Origin: an uncultured Halomicronema sp.
Lineage (GTDB): Bacteria > Cyanobacteriota > Cyanobacteriia > Phormidesmidales > Phormidesmidaceae
Direction: 5' to 3'
Assembly (NCBI GenBank): GCA_937897665.1
Contig: CALCPB010000699.1
Coordinates: 1-11,451, forward strand
DNA: 11,451 bases
In this document: piece after piece, positions 1-6,903 of the stretch
How positions within the stretch are numbered: position 1 is the first letter of the stretch
How the letters are laid out: every line of letters starts with the position of its first letter
Program-made: the position numbers and the translations under genes
The notes under the pieces: generated by a model
What the model was told of the DNA's origin: nothing
Databases searched by the model: none
Seen by the model: only the letters and a program-made list of their open reading frames with translations

Positions 1-2530
1 CGCCCAGTCCGGCAGGGCGAATGGCAATACCCCATCCCAGGCTGAGATAGGGGTCGAGCAGCAGTGGATCGTATTGGGCCTCATTGGCTGCCAGGTTGGT
101 GACGACGTAGCCAGCGGTCTCGTCTGTGGATGTCGAGAAAGTCGCTTCATAGGCACCGGGTTCGGCGACATCCGCGAGCGTCCAGCCGCTACCGCTGCCG
201 ATGACCGTCGGGTCATAGTCGTCATTGCCTAACACGCTAATTCCTGCATAGTAGGTGCCAGCGGTTTCAGCGGTGAAGGTGAGTGCTGCCTCGCCTGCGC
301 CCGGAGTGATCTCGTCTAAGGTCTCCACTTGACCCACCATATCCAGTTCGCCGCCGTTGGCATCAAAAATCCGCAGTACGGGCTGCAGCAAAGATTCGGA
401 ACCATCTGGCGCGATCGCATCGACAGCAATATTGATAAACTCTCCCGCCGCCAATTCAAAGGAATAGAGATCCACATCATCGGAAGGATCGAGAATTGGG
501 TCAGTGCCAAAGAAATCGTACATATAGTTGGCCTCGCCCGTCACCACCGCTGGATTATCGGGCGTCAGGTTTAGGGCGATCGCAGTTTCTAGCGAGTTAT
601 TCAGCTCGGTCTCTGTCGGTGGTGGCGGTACCTCGGCGGGCGTATCCACAATTTGGAAACTTCCAACGGCGGCTGACTCCGCAATTTGATACGCGTCACT
701 GGGATTGAGGGTAAAGGTGGCCGTCTCTAGCCCCTCAGACATGCCATCGTCGGCAACGGGCAGGCTAATGGTGGCCGTCGACTCAGTCATGGTAAAGACG
801 AGTTGGGGGGGCTCACTTTCAGCGATCGCAATCTCTCCGGTGATGCCCGTGGTTTCGACACTGGCTAGGTCGAAGTCCTCTAACCCGGTCACTGTCACCG
901 AGACCGTAACCCCATCTGCCGGGGGAAAATTGCTGAGGTTAAAGGTGTGAACTGAAACGGTACCCTCTGATTCCACCAGCACTGCTGGCGCTGTACTCAG
1001 GCTCAGCTGTGGCAAAGACTCAGCCGTGTCGCCGATGGTCACTGTGACGGCGCTGGCGGCGGGGTCAACCTGGTAGTCTCGGCTTTCTCCCAAGGTCACC
1101 TGAAAGGCTTGCACCCCTTCGACCACCTCATCGGGAAAGGCTGCCGTGGTAATGGTGGCGGTCTGTTCGGTGATTTGGAAATAAAACCCGCTCGATGAGA
1201 AATTGGGGATAGGGAAGGCTCCCCCAGTGACTTCGATGCCAAAAACATTAAACTGCCCCAGCAAACCGAAGACCTGCGCGGCCCCAAAATCATCACCAAT
1301 GCCAGCCGGTGCCGAGGCACTGATATAAACGAGCAAGCCCTCTGGCGGCGGCGGCTCACTCAGAGTAAAGGTAAAGGTGGTAGTATCGCCTGCCGCTTCA
1401 GTGATGGCGCTATTTTCTACGGTTAGGCCAACCGTGAGATCGGTTGCTGCTATTGGGACATCTGCAACTGTGTCGTAAACCGTCACGGTAGACGTGGCTG
1501 CCGCCGGACTAATATTGACGTCGCTGCTGTCTAGGGTAAACGTGAGCTGTTCTGAGCCATCGGTTTCAGGTTCGGGTTTGTCTGTCAGCAGCAGGTTGAG
1601 CAAGGCAGTGTTTTGGGTCAGGTTGAGACGAATGCCCGACGGATTACCCTCCGTGTCTAGAATCGGCCCCAGGATTTCGGCACCACGAATGAAGGGCTCA
1701 TAGATAAACAGGTACTCGGCCAGGTTGGCGTCCGTATTGAGGGTGACTTCTACTCCGCCTGCGGGGATCGCCCCCTCGGTGGTCAGCAGCACGTTGATGG
1801 CGGCTCCGCCCAGGCCGTTGAGCGGGTCAAAGCCTAAATCGCTAACAGTTTCGACCACGGCTGGCGCGACGACTTCGCCCTCTAGGCCGTAGGTGCCCAC
1901 GATAGTTTGTAGCGAAACCGTGGGCGCATCTGCGGGTGGTGTTTCTTCACTGGGGGGCTGAGTCGGCGGTGGCGGCGCTGGGGTAGAGTCATTCACCAGC
2001 TCAAACTCCAGCGTGTAGTCTCCTAGACTGTTCAGGTCAAATTCGTCGAGGGATAAGCCGCTACCGGAGCCAGCCGTAAACGGATCGTAAGCAACGTTGA
2101 AGTAAGCGCTAACTCCAGCGTAGTAGGTTCCGGCCTCGGTTACCGTGTACTCAAGGTAGGGCAGAAAAGAGACAAAGGCATCGTCAGGACCGGGGTCGGC
2201 AAAGCTAGCCTGGGCTAAGTTGTTACCTTCACTGTCAAACAGGATCAGCTCCGCAAACTCAAGGGGTAAGGTCTCGCCAGCCGCATCGACATCCAGGCGA
2301 ATGGTGTCGCCAGCGGCTAGGTCAAAGGTGTAAAGGGCAACGTCTTCGGTCGCGTCGACGTCAGGATTGTTGTCAAAGTCAAAGTTGATGCTGCCATTGG
2401 CGATCGCGTGGGGCGTTTCCGTCGTAAGCACAACAGGTGTCGCGGTATCAATCGTGTCATTGGCCTCCGTTTCGATGAGGTCGGCAGCGGTTGAGTTGAG
2501 GCTATTCGTGGCGGTTGGGGTAGATTCCAT
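1..2530 (-). CDS. Large secreted-type protein with PPC and Calx-beta-like domains, 3' end outside the window
   Basis: The frame is open from an ATG at 2530 to the window edge, giving 843 residues with no stop. An AAGGA at 2542-2546 lies 11 bases before the ATG. There is no signal peptide; the protein begins MESTPTATNSL. Domains in order: a PPC (bacterial pre-peptidase C-terminal) beta domain at about 15-175, ending in a GTYYAGVSAY-type strand; a Pro-rich linker at about 180-200; three Calx-beta-like repeats at about 202-358, 364-500 and 505-630 with the ESEGTVSVHTF and TEQTATI/TESTATI signatures; a second PPC at about 640-798; and from about 803 a new module (YVVTNLAANEAQ, then DPYLSLGWGIAIRPAGLG) that resembles the start of TIGR03118-family domains. 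The product is probably extracellular and calcium-dependent. No catalytic site is visible. The domain order matches the gene upstream at 3168-6386, so the two are likely paralogues. The function and C-terminus are unknown; the TIGR03118 match is from memory and tentative. Confidence 0.88.
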   Translation of the reverse strand, partial: MESTPTATNSLNSTAADLIETEANDTIDTATPVVLTTETPHAIANGSINFDFDNNPDVDATEDVALYTFDLAAGDTIRLDVDAAGETLPLEFAELILFDSEGNNLAQASFADPGPDDAFVSFLPYLEYTVTEAGTYYAGVSAYFNVAYDPFTAGSGSGLSLDEFDLNSLGDYTLEFELVNDSTPAPPPPTQPPSEETPPADAPTVSLQTIVGTYGLEGEVVAPAVVETVSDLGFDPLNGLGGAAINVLLTTEGAIPAGGVEVTLNTDANLAEYLFIYEPFIRGAEILGPILDTEGNPSGIRLNLTQNTALLNLLLTDKPEPETDGSEQLTFTLDSSDVNISPAAATSTVTVYDTVADVPIAATDLTVGLTVENSAITEAAGDTTTFTFTLSEPPPPEGLLVYISASAPAGIGDDFGAAQVFGLLGQFNVFGIEVTGGAFPIPNFSSSGFYFQITEQTATITTAAFPDEVVEGVQAFQVTLGESRDYQVDPAASAVTVTIGDTAESLPQLSLSTAPAVLVESEGTVSVHTFNLSNFPPADGVTVSVTVTGLEDFDLASVETTGITGEIAIAESEPPQLVFTMTESTATISLPVADDGMSEGLETATFTLNPSDAYQIAESAAVGSFQIVDTPAEVPPPPTETELNNSLETAIALNLTPDNPAVVTGEANYMYDFFGTDPILDPSDDVDLYSFELAAGEFINIAVDAIAPDGSESLLQPVLRIFDANGGELDMVGQVETLDEITPGAGEAALTFTAETAGTYYAGISVLGNDDYDPTVIGSGSGWTLADVAEPGAYEATFSTSTDETAGYVVTNLAANEAQYDPLLLDPYLSLGWGIAIRPAGLG

Positions 2531-2541
2531 CAAACGGATCG

Positions 2542-2546
2542 TCCTT
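2542..2546 (-). promoter_or_regulatory. Probable ribosome binding site of the PPC/Calx-beta gene ending at window start
   Basis: AAGGA on the minus strand lies 11 bases before the ATG at 2530. The spacing is slightly long, but no other start codon nearby has a better site, so it supports 2530 as the start. Confidence 0.5.
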
Positions 2547-2583
2547 AAATTGAAGAGGGGGCAAATAGTCAGCCAGACAACAG

Positions 2584-2600
2584 CACCGGACACCCCGGTG
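2584..2600. repeat. Small GC-rich hairpin in the leader of the downstream PPC gene
   Basis: CACCGG (2584-2589) and CCGGTG (2595-2600) are perfect inverted arms around a 5-base gap, about 54 bases upstream of the ATG at 2530. It could fold in the 5' leader. It has no T-tract and may be chance. Confidence 0.3.
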
Positions 2601-2785
2601 ATCGCCAGGGCACCTGAAATAATCTGGCAGGTGTCAGCGATCGCCGGTTGATGTCAGCGTCTAATGCCACCCGGCCAAAGCAGAGCTAGCGTCTCCCAGG
2701 CGACCAATACGCGCTGGTAAACCTGGGCGGGCGGATGGCGACCTGCCACCCGGCTCCACTGGCAACCAGTGATGTTGTCTGATCG

Positions 2786-2823
2786 AGAAGGATCTGCAGC
2801 TTTGGGAAGCTGCAGATCCTTCT
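2786..2823. repeat. Perfect 17-bp inverted repeat with a 4-base loop
   Basis: The arm at 2786-2802 (AGAAGGATCTGCAGCTT) is matched exactly by its reverse complement at 2807-2823, with TGGG between them. Neither strand shows a T-run after the stem, so it is not a classic intrinsic terminator. It lies about 255 bases upstream of the 2530 start and about 345 bases past the stop of the upstream gene. It could be a transcript-processing or stabilising hairpin, a backup terminator, or a small mobile palindrome. Confidence 0.8.
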
Positions 2824-3021
2824 GTAAATGGCAAAGATACCTTTAGTGGCAGCTAACTACCTGACTGCTGGCACGAATAGTACCTTGCTTTGAAAGCCAG
2901 CAGGATCGCGATCGCGGCTTTATTGATCACTCTAGCGACAATTTTGCGCCCTTTGGATGATCAGCGATCGCGGCTCCGTTTTTTTTGACTGGCTCTTAAG
3001 GAGAAAGTCTTAAAGCTGCAC

Positions 3022-3057
3022 AAAAAATCCGACTGCCTCAAGTGAGCACAGCCGGAT
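3022..3057 (-). terminator. Rho-independent terminator of the 1072-residue PPC/RTX gene
   Basis: On the minus strand ATCCGGCTG (3057-3049) pairs with CAGTCGGAT (3035-3027), a 9-bp stem with one G-T pair. A possible inner CTC/GAG pairing lies in the loop, and TTTTTT follows directly (3027-3022). It lies about 110 bases after the stop codon at 3168, with the heptamer arrays between. It should separate this transcript from the paralogue downstream. Confidence 0.75.
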
Positions 3058-3077
3058 GGATGGTTCAAGTCAGTTTG

Positions 3078-3119
3078 AGGTGACAGATGACAGGTGACAG
3101 GTGACAGGTGACAGGTGAC
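3078..3119. repeat. Heptamer short tandem repeat, six AGGTGAC units
   Basis: Six consecutive 7-base units run from 3078 to 3119. Five are AGGTGAC and the second is AGATGAC. It is a non-coding array in the 3' untranslated stretch of the upstream gene, typical of the short tandem repeats known from filamentous cyanobacteria. Confidence 0.9.
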
Positions 3120-3130
3120 AGGCAAGACTA

Positions 3131-3165
3131 ACTCCCTATTCCCTGTTCCCTACTCCCTATTTCCT
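3131..3165. repeat. Second heptamer tandem repeat, five degenerate (A/G)(C/T)TCCCT units
   Basis: Five 7-base units read ACTCCCT, ATTCCCT, GTTCCCT, ACTCCCT, ATTTCCT. The array ends two bases from the stop codon at 3168-3170. It differs in sequence from the adjacent AGGTGAC array but has the same period. This family of TCCC-containing heptamers is common between cyanobacterial genes (established knowledge). Confidence 0.85.
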
Positions 3166-3167
3166 AA

Positions 3168-6100
3168 CTAAGCAAACACGCTGTTGTCCAATCCTGTCAC
3201 ACCTTGCACGACACCAATCAGCTCGTTGCTGGCAGTCAGCACCAGGGTGTCGTCACTCAGCTCAAAGAACCTCACGCCACTGGGTGTCAGCCCCCCCAGC
3301 TTGATTTGATCGACCCCGATCTCAAAATCAGTGATGGTGTCAACACCCTGAGCGAGACCCAGGACAAACTGGTCGGCCCCGGCCCCGCCGGTATAGGTGT
3401 CGTCGCCGAAGAGACCATCAAGCAGGTCATCACCATCGGTGCCCATGAGCATGTCCGCGTCATCGGTGCCAGTGAGGCCACTGCCCGTGCCGCCACCATC
3501 GTCGCCTTCGGTGAGGGTAGCGGTGAGTTCGTAGGGGCCGAAGAAGACGCCCACCTCTGGGAAAGTCCAGCCGCTGCCGCTACGAGCGACGTTGGGGTCG
3601 TAGTTGCGGTTACCCAATTGACTGACGCCGACGTAGTAGGTTCCTGCTTCTTCAGCAGTAAACTTCAAGTAAGGGTCACGGGAGAACGCCTCACCAGGAG
3701 CGGCCCCATCATTGTTGGCCGCAAGCTCATTGCCCTCGGCGTCAAATAATCGCAGTTCGGTATCAGGCCGTTGGATTTCATCTAGCCCAGGATATACAAT
3801 CGGCAAACCGCGCAAATCTAGAGTGTTCCAATTATCGGCATCAACGTCCAGACTGACAGTCTGTCCCTCTTCTAAGTTGAAAGAATAAAAATCCACATCT
3901 TCGGGAAGATCGAGGAAGCTAAGACCAGTAATCCCACCAAGGGAGACAGAAGGGTTATCAGCACTTAGCCCCAAGGCATTAGCTTCAGCAATGGTGCTGT
4001 TATCTTCGATTTCTTCAGGCACGCTAACTTGATCGATGGTGTCTGCTAGAGCGAAGGTTACTTCAGTAGCTGCTGGATTAAGTTCATAGGTTTCCCCTAA
4101 TTCTAGGGTAAAGGTTGCGATTTCGCTGCCCTCATCTACACCATCATCCAGAACAGGTAAGCTAATAGTCGCTGTTTGTTCGGTAATTGTGAAATCAAAG
4201 CCATCATCCTGCACCGCCGCAATGGTGCCGCCAGCTACTTCAATCGCATCCAGATTAAACTCACTGAGAGAAGGCGCATCAACACGAACGGTTAATCCTT
4301 CTGTGGGTGGAGGTGCACTCAGGCTGAAGGTATGGACACTGACTGTGCCTTCTGACTCAATCAAAGGAGGACTGGGGTCGCCAGATTCATCTAAATTTGT
4401 CAAGCTCACTTGAATTTGTGAATCGGGATTGTCAGCAATGGTGAGATTGACTTCACTTGCAGTAGGGTCAATAGTGTAGCCAGCTAGGGGCTGGAGAGCA
4501 AAGTTAAGCGCGATGATACCTTCTTGAACTGCTAGAGGATCAATACCAGGAACCGTTAACTCATTAAAAACGGAAAACGTAATCGTGGCCGTTTGCTCGG
4601 TGAGGGTAAAGAAAAAGCCAGAATTATCACTGTTGCCAACGGGGAAACTACCACCCTCAATTTCTGCTTCGAGCGCTAAAAACTGACCGAGGGGGCTGCC
4701 TACAACCGGATCATCCTCGCTATCAATAAATACAGTCACGCCTTCTGCGGGAGGTGGCTCAGAGAGCGTAAAAGTGAGCGTGGTTTCGTTGCCTTCTGAC
4801 TCAATCAGTTCAGACTCACTGATGGTCACACCCACTTCGGGAACAATAGCTCCCCCTCCGGTAGGCGGTGGCACATCTGCTAGAGAATCGTAGTAAGTCA
4901 CCTCAGTCATTCCTGCCTCGGGAGCAACTTCATAGCCTTCCCCTGGCTGCAAGAAGAAGGTGACATTTTCTACACCATCGGTTTCCAGAGGTTCAAACGT
5001 ATCAAGCAAGTATGGAGCGAAAATGCTGGCAAAAAACTCTGAACTAGCTGACACTAAAGTGACGATCATTGTGGGCTCTTCAATGCGAAGCCGAATTCCT
5101 GTTGGTGTCCCAGCTTCGTCATAAAAGGCACCAAGCGATTGCCCGCCGATCGTGCTGGGAAGACTATTCTGTTGAGACAAGGAAACATAATCAAACAGAT
5201 TGGCATTGCTGTTGAGGACAAGTTCAATACCTCCTTCAGGAATTTCACCCTCGGCTTCAATGGTGAAGTTAACGCTAGAAATCCCACCTACTTCAACGAA
5301 TTCCACGACCGCATTCGTGAAGTTGCCCTCACTATCGACGGTAGTGGGGTTGGCCGTTAAGGAAAGTGTGGGAGGCTCGGTTATATCTGGATTAATGACG
5401 GGGGGAGTTGGAGTCCCTGTGGCGCGAGGATTATCTTCTGTCAGCAGATCGATAGTGATGTCATAGTTGCCGTAGACAATTCGATTCCCATTACCCGAAC
5501 CAGGTATTTGAGGGTCGCCTGCATTACTAAGGTCAAATGCATCTTCACCAAGAATACCGACATAATAAATTCCATCTTCTGATGCTGTAAATTCCAGGTA
5601 AGTATCCGTTTCGTTTGCATCAAAAGGATCGATTCCCCCAAATAGTTTGTCAGGCGCAGCAATGTCGGGAAGTATTAAGATAGGACTTCCTTTGTCATTT
5701 TTAAGCAGTTCGCCATCAGCATTGAAGATACCTGTTACTAATACATTGCCAGAGCCAAAACTATTCAGATTGCCTGCAACTTCAAAGGTCTCAATAGCAA
5801 TTGTATCTCCTTCATCTAGCTCCACTTTGTAGTAATCATCATCCTCACTGTAGTCAATATAGGTGTAGGTGCCGTCTTCATTCAGGTAGCGATTGCCAAT
5901 GTCGAAGTAGATAGCATCGCTACCAGAAAACGATGGGTTCTCAGGTGTTATTTTTGTGTCAACGGCTTTAGAAATGATGTCGTTGGGTTCGCTAATAACC
6001 CCTTGCGGAATATCTGATGCAGTATCCACCAGGTTGAACGCACCGCCGCTATAATCTGCGACAATTTCATACCCGTCTCCCGCAACCAAGCTAAAAGTTG

Positions 6101-6386
6101 CTGTTTCACCTGTTTCCGTTTCGCTATCAGTGGCAATGGGCAGGTTTATCAGGGTGGTATATTCGGTCATCCGCAGGTCCAACACGCCGTCCCGCACTTC
6201 GACAATTTCACCCCCTTCCACAGAGACTCCAACTAGGTCAAACTCGCTCAGGTTAGGTGCATCGACTGAAACGATTAGGCCACCTTCAGGAATCACATCA
6301 CCGGTTGCTAGAAAAGCATGGGCGGATACAGTGCCTTCGTCTTCGATCAGATAGTTCGGCCCAGTAAAAAGACTAACTTGTAGCAT
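3168..6386 (-). CDS. Secreted calcium-binding protein with Calx-beta-like repeats, two PPC domains and an RTX C-terminus
   Basis: 1072 residues, highly acidic, no signal peptide and no membrane segment. Domains: Calx-beta-like repeat 1 at about 1-125; PPC 1 at about 137-317 (YLEFTASEDGIYYVGI near its end); repeats 2-4 at about 330-505, 520-655 and 657-785 (ESEGTVSVHTF, TEQTATISLPV); PPC 2 at about 788-960 (YLKFTAEEAGTYYVGV); four RTX nonapeptides at 973-1008 (GTDDADMLM, GTDGDDLLD, GLFGDDTYT, GGAGADQFV); and a conserved tail ending GLDNSVFA. RTX repeats bind calcium outside the cell, and such tails are usually exported by type I ABC systems, so a secreted or surface adhesin-like role is inferred. 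PPC domains often accompany proteases, but no protease domain is present. GGAG lies 8 bases before the ATG and the protein starts directly in a repeat (MLQVSL, compare IQVSL at about 657). The centre of the gene is AT-richer than the tail. Confidence 0.93.
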   Translation of the reverse strand: MLQVSLFTGPNYLIEDEGTVSAHAFLATGDVIPEGGLIVSVDAPNLSEFDLVGVSVEGGEIVEVRDGVLDLRMTEYTTLINLPIATDSETETGETATFSLVAGDGYEIVADYSGGAFNLVDTASDIPQGVISEPNDIISKAVDTKITPENPSFSGSDAIYFDIGNRYLNEDGTYTYIDYSEDDDYYKVELDEGDTIAIETFEVAGNLNSFGSGNVLVTGIFNADGELLKNDKGSPILILPDIAAPDKLFGGIDPFDANETDTYLEFTASEDGIYYVGILGEDAFDLSNAGDPQIPGSGNGNRIVYGNYDITIDLLTEDNPRATGTPTPPVINPDITEPPTLSLTANPTTVDSEGNFTNAVVEFVEVGGISSVNFTIEAEGEIPEGGIELVLNSNANLFDYVSLSQQNSLPSTIGGQSLGAFYDEAGTPTGIRLRIEEPTMIVTLVSASSEFFASIFAPYLLDTFEPLETDGVENVTFFLQPGEGYEVAPEAGMTEVTYYDSLADVPPPTGGGAIVPEVGVTISESELIESEGNETTLTFTLSEPPPAEGVTVFIDSEDDPVVGSPLGQFLALEAEIEGGSFPVGNSDNSGFFFTLTEQTATITFSVFNELTVPGIDPLAVQEGIIALNFALQPLAGYTIDPTASEVNLTIADNPDSQIQVSLTNLDESGDPSPPLIESEGTVSVHTFSLSAPPPTEGLTVRVDAPSLSEFNLDAIEVAGGTIAAVQDDGFDFTITEQTATISLPVLDDGVDEGSEIATFTLELGETYELNPAATEVTFALADTIDQVSVPEEIEDNSTIAEANALGLSADNPSVSLGGITGLSFLDLPEDVDFYSFNLEEGQTVSLDVDADNWNTLDLRGLPIVYPGLDEIQRPDTELRLFDAEGNELAANNDGAAPGEAFSRDPYLKFTAEEAGTYYVGVSQLGNRNYDPNVARSGSGWTFPEVGVFFGPYELTATLTEGDDGGGTGSGLTGTDDADMLMGTDGDDLLDGLFGDDTYTGGAGADQFVLGLAQGVDTITDFEIGVDQIKLGGLTPSGVRFFELSDDTLVLTASNELIGVVQGVTGLDNSVFA

Positions 6387-6394
6387 TGCTGAAA

Positions 6395-6438
6395 CTCCAT
6401 ATGGATTACGGTTTCATAGCGATGCGAAAAAATGTCAA
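6395..6438 (-). promoter_or_regulatory. Ribosome binding site and possible -35 box of the PPC/RTX gene
   Basis: GGAG at 6395-6398 lies 8 bases before the ATG at 6386 and fixes the start. A perfect TTGACA at 6433-6438 lies upstream, but the best -10-like hexamer (TATGAA, 6413-6418) is only 14 bases away. The ribosome site is well supported and the promoter is weak. The palindrome CCATATGG (6397-6404) overlaps the ribosome site. Confidence 0.45.
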
Positions 6439-6568
6439 TGGAGAGTGAGGTTTGGAGGCTTTCATTCTTAGAGCAGTCTCCATATATCACCCCTCAACTT
6501 TCTGCCAAGTTCTCAGAGATATTTGGCAAAGTATCAAATAAGTAGGTTGCCTTAAATAAAATGAGAAC

Positions 6569-6636
6569 GTGTAAGTTGCGATTGAGGGACGAAGTCCAAT
6601 ACCTACGGGGGTTTTGCTGTTGCTCATCCATCCTAC
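6569..6636. repeat. Possible decayed cyanobacterial palindromic (MITE-like) repeat
   Basis: The stretch begins GTGTAAGTTGCGATTGAGG, has GGGGGTTTTGCTG in the middle and ends CATCCATCCTAC. The spacing and words recall the palindromic GTAGGTTGGGTTGAGG...CCCAACCTAC repeats scattered between cyanobacterial genes, with many substitutions. The comparison is from memory; the arms here no longer pair well. Confidence 0.3.
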
Positions 6637-6830
6637 AAATACATACGGCGATCTACTTATCATTTCAAAGAAACAATTGTAGAAGGGACGCCGCTGCGTC
6701 TTGAAGTTCCGACTCATAGATGGGTACTGAGCAACCAACCTCGTGGGCAGTCAACACCTTATATCTTCTGCGCTAACATTTCTTACGTCACTAATGAAAC
6801 AAGTTCTCAGCAATGATACGGGGTTTTTAA

Positions 6831-6883
6831 GATTATTTTTTTCACTAGACCGATTATTTTTTTCACTAGACCGATTATTTTTT
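6831..6883. repeat. 21-bp tandem repeat with phased T/A-tracts
   Basis: The unit GATTA-TTTTTTT-CACTAGACC occurs exactly at 6831-6851 and again at 6852-6872. A third partial unit (GATTA plus six T) runs to 6883. The T-tracts therefore recur every 21 bases. It lies 21 to 73 bases past the stop of the AraC gene at 6904. Confidence 0.9.
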
Positions 6884-6903
6884 GCTCACCCCAAATATAT
6901 TGT

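Larger units (their letters stand above)
2531..3167. other. 637-base intergenic region between the two PPC/Calx-beta genes
   Basis: No credible gene lies here. Read from the upstream gene it contains two heptamer repeat arrays (3078-3165), a terminator (3022-3057), two HIP1 sites (2964-2971 and 2908-2915), a long perfect hairpin (2786-2823), a third HIP1 site (2637-2644), a small hairpin and the ribosome site for the next gene. A T8 run at 2979-2986 reads on the plus strand. It follows a possible fold in which the palindromes TGATCA (2924 and 2958) and GCGATCGC (2908 and 2964) pair. No plus-strand gene would use it. I see no convincing -10/-35 pair for the 2530 start. Confidence 0.6.
6387..6903. 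other. 517-base AT-rich intergenic region upstream of the PPC/RTX gene
   Basis: This gap lies between the end of an AraC gene (6904) and the PPC/RTX gene start (6386). It contains the start signals of the PPC/RTX gene, a possible decayed palindromic repeat (6569-6636) and a 21-bp tandem repeat (6831-6883). A frame of 83 codons on the minus strand (6487-6738) starts with TTG, has no family resemblance and crosses the repeat, so I do not call it a gene. I see no clear hairpin terminator for the AraC gene. Confidence 0.6.

Noticed and set aside
2651..2835. Minus-strand open stretch of about 60 codons reading HPPAQVYQRVLVAWETLALLWPGG near its end
   Set aside because: It looks somewhat protein-like but has no start codon and no ribosome site, and it runs through the perfect hairpin. 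It may be a gene remnant, but this cannot be supported.
2908..2986. Plus-strand terminator before a T8 run
   Set aside because: The pairing uses self-complementary HIP1 and TGATCA words with a large loop and bulge, and no plus-strand gene precedes it.
3078..3165. CRISPR-like array
   Set aside because: The units are 7 bases in direct tandem with no spacers and no cas genes nearby; these are short tandem repeats.
3204..3749. Plus-strand open frame of 181 codons
   Set aside because: It lies antisense to the RTX and PPC coding region; GC-rich repeated acidic codons leave the opposite strand open. The sense frame has clear domains.
6487..6738. Minus-strand frame of 83 codons
   Set aside because: It has a TTG start and no ribosome site, no family resemblance, and it crosses a possible decayed repeat.
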